DNA of 5,240 nt, from the NCBI GenBank assembly GCA_964440285.1, contig CAYTRV010000156.1, positions 1 through 5,240 on the forward strand. The letters run 5' to 3'. This document shows, piece by piece, positions 1 through 4,702 of the stretch (position 1 is its first letter; every line of letters starts with the position of its first letter). The notes beneath the pieces are model-generated. The model saw only the letters and a list, made by a program, of their open reading frames with translations. It was not told where the DNA came from and did not search any database. This stretch comes from CALMEC01 sp964440285 (GTDB lineage Bacteria > Actinomycetota > Thermoleophilia > Miltoncostaeales > Miltoncostaeaceae). Position numbers and translations under genes: made by a program.

Positions 1-1013
1 GCGAGACCGACACGATGGACACGTTCGTCGACTCGTCCTGGTACTTCCTGCGCTATACCGCCCCGCATCTGTCCACCGCGGCGTTCGAGCGTGAGATCGT
101 CGACTACTGGCTGCCCGTCGACCAGTACATCGGCGGCGTCGAGCACGCGATCCTGCACCTCCTGTACGCACGCTTCTTCACCAAGGTGCTGTACGACCTC
201 GGGTACGTCGGGTTCACGGAGCCGTTCGCTCGCCTGTTCACGCAGGGGATGATCCACCACCAGGGCGCAAAGATGAGCAAGAGCAAGGGCAACGTCGTCG
301 CCCCGGACGAGATGGTCGAGCGGTTCGGCGCCGACACCCTCCGCCTCTACATCCTGTTCATGGGCCCGGCGGCCGACGACGCCGAGTGGTCGGACCACGG
401 CATCGAGGGTCAGCGGCGCTTCCTCGACCGGGTCTGGCGGCTCGCCGCAGGGCAGGAGGGGGCCGTTCTCGTCGACCGCCCGTCGCTCGATGCGGTGAGC
501 GACCACCCCGCCGCGCTCGCCCTCGTGCGCAAGTCCGAGGCGACCGTCGCGAAGGTGACCGGCGACATCGGCGAGCGCTTCTCGTTCCACACCGCCATCT
601 CCGCGATCCAGGAGCTCGTGAACGACGCCACCAAGGCGCGGTCCGAGGGCACCCTCGACGGCGGAGAGGGCGCCCACGCGTTGCGGTACGCCACCCAGAC
701 CGTGGTGTCGCTCCTGTTCGTGTTCGCCCCGCACATCGCGAGCGAGCTGTGGGAGGCGCTGGGGGGCGAGCGCCTCTGGGTGGCCCCGTGGCCTGACGCC
801 GGCGCAGCGTTCCTCGAACGCGATTCCGTGACGGTTGTGGTGCAGGTCAACGGCAAGCTTCGCGATCGGCTCGAGGTCCCGGCCGGTCTCGGCCAGGCGG
901 AGCTGGCGGCGCGTGCGCGGTCGCTGCCGAAAGTGAAGGCCGCGCTCGATGGCAAGGCGGTCCGGCGCGAGATCGTCATCGCGGACCGGCTGGTGAACCT
1001 CGTCGCCGGATAG
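1..1013 (+). CDS. leuS: Leucyl-tRNA synthetase, C-terminal part (5' end outside window)
   Basis: This is the 3' portion of a class I leucyl-tRNA synthetase, the cytoplasmic enzyme that attaches leucine to tRNA-Leu. The frame is already open at the first complete codon (base 3), so the gene starts to the left; the ATG at base 15 is internal. About 336 residues are visible of a protein family usually 800-950 residues long. Recognisable blocks in order are the DTFVDSSWYFLRY catalytic-domain segment at the start, the GGVEHAILHLLYARF segment near 132-176, and the KMSKS ATP-binding loop at 270-284. An ADTLRLYILFMGP stretch leads into the helical anticodon-binding domain (about 330-800). The C-terminal domain, with the typical VVVQVNGKLRDR segment (VNGK at 846-857), follows and the gene ends with TAG at 1011-1013. 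No frameshift or missing motif is seen. Assignment is by family motifs and is secure. Confidence 0.97.
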   Translation, partial: ETDTMDTFVDSSWYFLRYTAPHLSTAAFEREIVDYWLPVDQYIGGVEHAILHLLYARFFTKVLYDLGYVGFTEPFARLFTQGMIHHQGAKMSKSKGNVVAPDEMVERFGADTLRLYILFMGPAADDAEWSDHGIEGQRRFLDRVWRLAAGQEGAVLVDRPSLDAVSDHPAALALVRKSEATVAKVTGDIGERFSFHTAISAIQELVNDATKARSEGTLDGGEGAHALRYATQTVVSLLFVFAPHIASELWEALGGERLWVAPWPDAGAAFLERDSVTVVVQVNGKLRDRLEVPAGLGQAELAARARSLPKVKAALDGKAVRREIVIADRLVNLVAG

Positions 1014-1021
1014 CCCGCAGG

Positions 1022-1072
1022 CGTCACGACACGATTTGCGTTGACGTGACGGGATTGGCACAGGCCGTGCCA
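1022..1072 (+). terminator. Possible leuS 3' hairpins
   Basis: Two inverted repeats follow the leuS stop. CGTCACG at 1022-1028 pairs with CGTGACG at 1045-1051 across a 16-nt loop. TGGCAC at 1056-1061 pairs with GTGCCA at 1067-1072 across the 5-nt loop AGGCC. Neither is followed by a T tract, so a classical intrinsic terminator is not shown; many high-GC bacteria end transcripts at hairpins without T runs. The location between two genes of unrelated function fits a transcript end, but the role is inferred. Confidence 0.3.
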
Positions 1073-1093
1073 CCCGTGTCACATCGCGCTCCC

Positions 1094-1107
1094 TAACCTC
1101 GGATGCG
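1094..1107 (+). promoter_or_regulatory. Possible -10 element and leaderless start of comEA
   Basis: TAACCT at 1094-1099 matches the TANNNT form of a -10 hexamer. The comEA GTG at 1107 lies only 7 nt downstream, about where transcription would begin. No purine-rich ribosome binding site sits at normal spacing before the GTG. Together this suggests a leaderless mRNA, which is common in actinobacteria. No convincing -35 box is visible at 17 nt spacing (1071-1076 reads CACCCG). This is an inference from spacing alone. Confidence 0.3.
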
Positions 1108-1691
1108 TGGATCGTCTCATTCCCTGGTTGCGCCGTTCCGGGTGGGCGTACCTGCTCCTCGCCGTCGCCCTCGCGGCCCTTGCCTGGCGCATCGCGGGCC
1201 GCACGCCTGCGCCCACGCAGCCCGACGCGGCCCGGCCCGCCGTCGTCACACCCCGAGAGCCCACCGAACTCCTGGTGCACGTCGCCGGCGCGGTCCGAAA
1301 ACCCGGTGTGTACCGCATCGCCGGCGACGGGCGCGTCATCCAGGCGATCCGGCTCGCCGGCGGCCCGGCCCCGACCGCCGACCTCGGGCTCGTCAACCTC
1401 GCCGCGCCCCTGCAGGACGGTCAACAGGTGCTGGTTCCCAGGCGGGCGACCACCGCGGCGGCAGGTGCCCCGGTCGCCACGGCGGGGACCGCGGCGGCGG
1501 GTCCGTTGAGCCTGTCGTCGGCGACCGCCGAGCAACTCGACACGCTCGACGGCATCGGCCCGACCCTCGCCGCCCGGATCGTCGCGTGGCGTGGGCAGCA
1601 CGGCGGGTTCTCATCGGTCGATCAGCTCCTCGATGTCCCGGGAATCGGTGAGACGCGGCTCGAGGCGCTGCGCGGAAAGGTCACGCCATGA
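1107..1691 (+). CDS. comEA: ComEA-family competence protein (membrane-anchored DNA receptor)
   Basis: This 194-residue protein has the standard ComEA layout. A short positive N-terminus (DRLIPWLRRSG) leads into one membrane segment at about residues 13-31 (AYLLLAVALAALAW). A Pro/Ala-rich linker follows, then an SLBB domain at about 54-113 (LLVHVAGAVRKPGVYRI ... QQVLVPRR). An Ala/Gly-rich linker at about 114-132 precedes a C-terminal double helix-hairpin-helix DNA-binding domain at about 133-194 (ATAEQLDTLDGIGPTLAARI ... LLDVPGIGETRLEALRG), with both GIG-type hairpins present. In the family this protein binds incoming double-stranded DNA outside the membrane and passes it to ComEC. The GTG start is chosen because it places a short charged segment just before the membrane helix. 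The stop codon overlaps an ATG (ATGA at 1688-1691), the usual sign of translational coupling to the next gene, but the element at 1718-1913 now lies between it and the comEC body. Confidence 0.95.
   Translation: MDRLIPWLRRSGWAYLLLAVALAALAWRIAGRTPAPTQPDAARPAVVTPREPTELLVHVAGAVRKPGVYRIAGDGRVIQAIRLAGGPAPTADLGLVNLAAPLQDGQQVLVPRRATTAAAGAPVATAGTAAAGPLSLSSATAEQLDTLDGIGPTLAARIVAWRGQHGGFSSVDQLLDVPGIGETRLEALRGKVTP
1674..1680 (+). promoter_or_regulatory. Ribosome binding site for the ancestral comEC start region
   Basis: GGAAAGG at the end of comEA lies 7 nt before the ATG at 1688, good spacing for a Shine-Dalgarno site. It marks where ribosomes would have been loaded or re-loaded for comEC. In the present sequence the frame opened by that ATG stops after four codons, so the site no longer leads directly into comEC. 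Confidence 0.5.
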
Positions 1692-1717
1692 GTCGCGAAT
1701 GACGACTCGGGAACGAG

Positions 1718-1770
1718 TGCCCTGTCTCACAAGCGCCTTTGCGGTCTGGCGGCTGCAAAGCTCCGCCGGA
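1718..1770 (+). repeat. Left terminal inverted repeat of the element
   Basis: This 53-nt arm starts TGCCCTGTCTCACAAG and ends CTCCGCCGGA. It pairs with the right arm at 1862-1913; the outer 16 bases differ only at the third position, and the inner part has scattered mismatches and one extra base. Confidence 0.75.
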
Positions 1771-1817
1771 TTTCGACCCGGGCAGACGGGAACCTCCGCC
1801 TCGGGAGCTGTGTCCTC

Positions 1818-1851
1818 GCCTGCGCCCATGTACACCGATATGGGCGCAGGC
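1818..1851. repeat. Perfect 12-bp hairpin inside the element
   Basis: GCCTGCGCCCAT at 1818-1829 is the exact reverse complement of ATGGGCGCAGGC at 1840-1851, with the 10-nt loop GTACACCGAT. No T run follows, so it is not a clear terminator. It lies slightly right of the element's centre and would fold strongly in the comEA-comEC transcript. The right arm includes GCAGG 8 nt before a GTG (1859) that is in frame with comEC. Confidence 0.7.
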
Positions 1852-1861
1852 TGCGTCCGTG

Positions 1862-1913
1862 TCCGGCGGGCTTTTCACTCGCCATACCGTCAACGGACTT
1901 GTGAGACAGGACA
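1862..1913 (-). repeat. Right terminal inverted repeat of the element
   Basis: This 52-nt arm, read on the minus strand from 1913, begins TGTCCTGTCTCACAAG and ends CCCGCCGGA. It matches the left arm at 1718-1770. It contains the GTG at 1901-1903 that is the closest upstream start codon in frame with comEC. Confidence 0.75.
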
Positions 1914-4273
1914 CTAGAGGCCGTGCGCCGTCGGCGCTCCGCCATGCCCCCCACCTGCTGCTGGCGGCCGTGACGCTCGGGACCCTCCTCGCGCTGCTTG
2001 CACCGCCCCACCGCCTGATCTGGCTGCCCGGGTCCGCTGCCCTCGGCGCGGCGGCGGCGGGCGCGCTCATCACCCGGCGACCACGCCCCGCGCCGCTCCT
2101 GCTCGCGGGCACCCTCGCCGTCGCAGGGTGGGGTTGGGGCGGTGTGCGGCTCGCGACGACCAGGCCGTACGCGCTCACGCTGCCGGCGGAAGTGACCGGG
2201 ACCGTGGAGGTCGACACGCCACTCCACGCCACCCCTCGCGGAACCCGGGTGCGTGTCCGCGCCGCCGACATGCGTGGAGCGGGCGGGCGCCTCCTGCACG
2301 TCGGCACCCGGTTCATCGCCGAGTTACCGGTAGATGCACCCGCGGGGATCGCGCCGGGCGTGCGGCTGCGGGTCGCGGGACGCGCGGTCGCCGCTGCCAC
2401 CGCCCGCTCACCCGGCTGGTGGCGCGCTCATCTCACCCGCGGCGCGATCGCCGGTCGTCTCGAGGTGACGGCGGCGGCGCTCGTCGGGCGGCGCGGCGGA
2501 TTGCTGGGACTCCGTGACCGGCTGCGAACTGCCAGCGCACGCGTCGCCGGGCGTGGAATGTCCGGCGAGCCGCGCGCGATCGTGCGTGGGATGGCACTTG
2601 GAGGCGGCGAGGGGCTGTCCGAGGAGACCGCCGAGGCATTCCGCGACGCCGGGCTGTGGCACCTGCTGGCCGTTTCCGGCCAGAACATCACCATCGTCGC
2701 GCTGGCGGTCGTCGCCGTGCTGCGGGCCGCCGGTGTGGGCCGCCGTCCGGCGGTGGCCATCGCCGGCGCGGTGCTCGCGGGGTACTGCCTCGCGTGCGAA
2801 GGCGGCGCCTCCGTCGCCCGCGCCGCCATCATCGGCGGACTCGGGGTGGCGGGCGAGCTGCGATCGCGCTCGACGGAGCGATGGCACCTCCTCCTCGCGG
2901 GCCTGGCGGTGCTCATCCTCCATCAACCCCGCGCGATCGGCGACCCCGGCCTGCAGCTGTCGTTCGCCGCGGTCGCCGGGATCTTCGCCGTCGCCCCGCC
3001 GCTTGCCGTGTGGTTCGCGGGGGCGCTGCCGGTCCGCGTCGCCGACCTGGCGGCGCAAGCCGCGGGAGCGACGCTGGCCACCGCGCCGGTCGTCATCTGG
3101 CACTTCGGGCAGCTCTCGCTGGCAGGGCTGCTCGTGAACGTCGTGGCGGTCCCGCTGGCCGCGCCGATCGTGGTGCTCGCCCTGGCTGGCATCGGTCTGA
3201 GCGCCATGCTGCCTCCGCTCGCGCTCGTGGCCGGCTGGCTCGCCGGGATCGGCGCGTGGGTCCTGATCGGGATCGCACGAGCAGCCGCCGCCGTGCCGGG
3301 GGCGACGGTCGGGCTCCCTGCGTGGAGCGCCGCCCTGGTCGGTCTTCCGGCCGCCGCGGTCCCGCTCCTCGCCGGGCGGCTCTGGCGGCCGACCGGTCCG
3401 AGCGTGGCGCGGCCGGTTCCGCATGCCGTGGTGGCATGCGGCGTCGCGACCGTCGCCGCCGGGATCGCGGCGGCGATGCCGGCGTCGCCACGGGCGTCGC
3501 CGTGGCCGGCGGGAGCGGCCGTGACCGCCCTCGACGTCGGGCAGGGTGACGCGATCCTGCTGCGATCGCCCGACGGCGCGGCCGCACTCGTCGACACGGG
3601 TCCGCCCGGATCGCCCGCCCCGGTGATCGGTGCGCTGCGCCGGATGGGCGTACGCCGGCTGGACGCCCTCGCGATCACCCACAACCAGCTCGACCACTCC
3701 GGTGCCGGTGCCGCTCTCCTCGATCAGATCGAGGTGGGGACGGTGCTCGCGCCGGTCGACCTCCCCCCGCTCGAGGCGGCGGCAGGGCGGCACGGCGTCG
3801 CGATGCGGCGCATCGTTGCCGGCGACTCCGTGCAGGTCGGGCGCTGGCGGCTCGACGTGCTGTGGCCGAACGCCGGTGCGCGACCTCCGGAAGATCCCAA
3901 CGACGCGAGCCTGGTCATGCACGCGTCCGCTGCAGGAATGGACGCGATCCTCACCGGCGACGCCGAGAGCGGCGTGCTCTCGCGACTGCCCCTCGAACAG
4001 GTGGACGTCCTCAAGGTCTCGCACCACGGCTCCGCGGACGCGGGATTGGCGGACCTGCTCCGGCGGCTGCGCCCAACCGTCGCGCTCATCTCGGTCGGCG
4101 CCGGCAATCGCCACGGGCATCCGGACATCGGGACGCTCTCCACGCTCCGGTCAGGCGTTCCCGACGTGCGTCGCACCGATCAGGCTGGGAGCGCGACCGT
4201 CACGGCAACCCCGGCCGGGGTCGGAATCGTGGTCGAGCGAGGTCCTACGACACGTACTCCGAGATCGCGATGA
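1901..4273 (+). CDS. comEC: ComEC/Rec2-family DNA-uptake channel, start displaced by an inserted element
   Basis: ComEC forms the membrane channel that takes up single-stranded DNA during transformation. From GTG 1901 the protein has 790 residues. It has N-terminal hydrophobic helices (about 17-35, 38-57, 64-82), an OB-like DUF4131 region (about 90-170), and the polytopic Competence domain (about 222-495) with HLLAVSGQNITI at 254-265. A last hydrophobic segment (about 508-527) precedes a metallo-beta-lactamase-like domain (about 539-782). That domain keeps DVGQGD at 545-550, DTG at 565-567, LTGDAE at 684-689, KVSHHGS at 705-711 and NRHGHP at 736-741. Its first metal motif reads H-N-Q-L-D-H (594-599), with Gln where His or Asp is usual. 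The frame is open back into the element; other in-frame starts are TTG 1739 and GTG 1859, none with a strong ribosome site. GTG 1901 is the nearest start that keeps the first helix whole. Core domains are intact, so the gene may still work if it can be translated. Family is sure; start is not. Confidence 0.9.
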   Translation: MRQDTRGRAPSALRHAPHLLLAAVTLGTLLALLAPPHRLIWLPGSAALGAAAAGALITRRPRPAPLLLAGTLAVAGWGWGGVRLATTRPYALTLPAEVTGTVEVDTPLHATPRGTRVRVRAADMRGAGGRLLHVGTRFIAELPVDAPAGIAPGVRLRVAGRAVAAATARSPGWWRAHLTRGAIAGRLEVTAAALVGRRGGLLGLRDRLRTASARVAGRGMSGEPRAIVRGMALGGGEGLSEETAEAFRDAGLWHLLAVSGQNITIVALAVVAVLRAAGVGRRPAVAIAGAVLAGYCLACEGGASVARAAIIGGLGVAGELRSRSTERWHLLLAGLAVLILHQPRAIGDPGLQLSFAAVAGIFAVAPPLAVWFAGALPVRVADLAAQAAGATLATAPVVIWHFGQLSLAGLLVNVVAVPLAAPIVVLALAGIGLSAMLPPLALVAGWLAGIGAWVLIGIARAAAAVPGATVGLPAWSAALVGLPAAAVPLLAGRLWRPTGPSVARPVPHAVVACGVATVAAGIAAAMPASPRASPWPAGAAVTALDVGQGDAILLRSPDGAAALVDTGPPGSPAPVIGALRRMGVRRLDALAITHNQLDHSGAGAALLDQIEVGTVLAPVDLPPLEAAAGRHGVAMRRIVAGDSVQVGRWRLDVLWPNAGARPPEDPNDASLVMHASAAGMDAILTGDAESGVLSRLPLEQVDVLKVSHHGSADAGLADLLRRLRPTVALISVGAGNRHGHPDIGTLSTLRSGVPDVRRTDQAGSATVTATPAGVGIVVERGPTTRTPRSR
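3419..3441. repeat. Perfect 9-bp inverted repeat inside comEC
   Basis: CCGCATGCC at 3419-3427 is the exact reverse complement of GGCATGCGG at 3433-3441, separated by the 5-nt loop GTGGT. It encodes P-H-A-V-V-A-C-G at the start of the last hydrophobic segment, shortly before the metallo-beta-lactamase-like domain. It may be a chance product of high GC; no function is shown. Confidence 0.5.
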
Positions 4274-4622
4274 GGTTGAGATCGGGGTCCCGCACGTACA
4301 CCGAACGCATTCGCCCGACCGCCCCGGTCCGTGCGACCGGGCCCGCGACGATCGCGACTGCGCATTCGGCGAGATGCGCGATGACCCGGTCGAGGGGACC
4401 GTCGGCAATGAGGCAGAGATCCAGCGCCCCTGGGACGGGCAGGTGGGCCTTCGGCTCGAACTCGCCGCCCTTGACGTGCAGGTTGATCTTCTGGCGGCCG
4501 AAGCGAAACGCCGTGCGGCCGTCGTCAAAGGTCTCGAGCGTCATCCCCAGCACACGTGTAGAAGTCGACGCACGATCGGGGACGCTGGTCGTCAGGACGA
4601 TGTGGTCGATGCGCTCGATCAT
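4245..4622 (-). CDS. VOC/glyoxalase-fold protein, GLOD5-like
   Basis: This 125-residue protein belongs to the vicinal oxygen chelate superfamily, which includes glyoxalases, dioxygenases and resistance proteins. It resembles the small GLOD5-type branch: IDHIVLT at 5-11, RVLGM at 23-27, FRFGRQKINLH at 39-49, EFEPKAH at 54-60, DLCLI at 68-72, and GPVARTGAVG through SVYVRDPD at 94-114. Substrate is unknown. ATG 4622 is chosen because GGAGG (4631-4635 on the plus strand) lies 8 nt upstream and the protein then begins directly at strand 1 with His7. Two oddities are seen. Residues 18-22 read A-S-T-S-T where relatives have a D-F-Y-T-type segment, and that segment is present one frame over. The last metal-ligand Glu (LIEVS in relatives) is Ala119 (LIAIS). 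Its 3' end overlaps comEC by 29 bp on the opposite strand. It lies 80 bp downstream of the transporter gene and may share its transcript. Confidence 0.85.
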   Translation of the reverse strand: MIERIDHIVLTTSVPDRASTSTRVLGMTLETFDDGRTAFRFGRQKINLHVKGGEFEPKAHLPVPGALDLCLIADGPLDRVIAHLAECAVAIVAGPVARTGAVGRMRSVYVRDPDLNLIAISEYVS

Positions 4623-4630
4623 GGGGGCAT

Positions 4631-4635
4631 CCTCC
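4631..4635 (-). promoter_or_regulatory. Ribosome binding site of the VOC gene
   Basis: GGAGG on the minus strand, 8 nt before ATG 4622. It is the best Shine-Dalgarno site in the right block and decides the start against longer in-frame extensions toward 4766. Confidence 0.7.
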
Positions 4636-4645
4636 GAGAGGGCGC

Positions 4646-4683
4646 GAGCCGCACAGGCTCCCGCCGGCGGTACGGCCGGCGGG
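4646..4683 (-). terminator. Tandem hairpins between the transporter and VOC genes
   Basis: CCCGCCGGC at 4660-4668 pairs perfectly with GCCGGCGGG at 4675-4683 across a 6-nt loop. Next to it GAGCC at 4646-4650 pairs with GGCTC at 4656-4660 across GCACA; the two share base 4660. On the minus strand they follow the transporter stop by about 20 nt and precede the VOC ribosome site. There is no T tract, so this could be a weak terminator or attenuator, or a processing structure in a shared transcript. Confidence 0.35.
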
Positions 4684-4702
4684 GACCGATGCGGCCGGGA
4701 CA

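Larger units (their letters stand above)
1718..1913. mobile_element. MITE-like non-autonomous element with long terminal inverted repeats
   Basis: A 196-bp segment is bounded by inverted repeats. The left end TGCCCTGTCTCACAAG and the reverse complement of the right end TGTCCTGTCTCACAAG agree at 15 of 16 bases. Similarity continues inward, with roughly 42 of 53 aligned positions identical by hand over 1718-1770 and 1862-1913, closing with a shared CCGCCGGA block. No transposase gene fits inside. It also holds a 12-bp perfect hairpin at 1818-1851. The right flank is CTAG (1914-1917) and the left flank is CGAG (1714-1717), a possible decayed 4-bp target duplication. TGT...ACA ends beside CTAG resemble IS481-family insertions, which are known to favour CTAG targets, but no family can be assigned without finding a parent element. 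It lies exactly between the end of comEA and the first membrane helix of comEC. Confidence 0.75.
1688..1917 (+). pseudogene. Orphaned comEC start region, with reading frames cut off by the insertion
   Basis: Two ATG codons follow comEA. ATG 1688 overlaps the comEA stop as ATGA and opens a four-codon frame (M-S-R-E) ended by TGA at 1700-1702. That stop itself overlaps a second ATG at 1699, again as ATGA. The ATG 1699 frame runs through the inserted element for 72 codons and ends at the TAG at 1915-1917, right at the element's right border. Its first codons (M-T-T-R-E-R) come from host DNA and the rest from the element. Removing 202 bp (1718-1919, the element plus a 6-bp target duplication) would join ATG 1699 in frame to the comEC body, giving M-T-T-R-E-R-G-R-A-P. 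The simplest reading is that ATG 1699 was the comEC start before insertion. The chimeric 72-codon product is not expected to have a function. Confidence 0.45.

Noticed and set aside
1103..1651. Plus-strand frame from ATG 1103 overlapping comEA
   Set aside because: It is Arg/Pro-rich shadow coding. The GTG 1107 frame carries clear SLBB and helix-hairpin-helix motifs.
1739..1900. Element-encoded N-terminal extension of ComEC from TTG 1739
   Set aside because: The frame is open, but the 54 residues resemble no ComEC N-terminus, are rich in Pro, Arg and Cys, and have no ribosome site. A later start is preferred, though TTG use cannot be excluded.
1681..2400. Minus-strand frames across the element and the comEC 5' end that might be a transposase remnant
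   Set aside because: The translations show no DDE-type or helix-turn-helix pattern and extend far beyond the element into comEC, so they are open frames of GC-rich DNA.
3482..3505. Short direct repeat GCGTCGCC in comEC
   Set aside because: Two copies encode A-S-P twice in a low-complexity linker. This is ordinary for GC-rich DNA and shows no array.
2408..4120. 570-codon open frame on the minus strand
   Set aside because: It is antisense to comEC, its translation is Arg/Gly/Asp-rich low-complexity sequence with no family motif, and long antisense frames are expected in GC-rich coding DNA.
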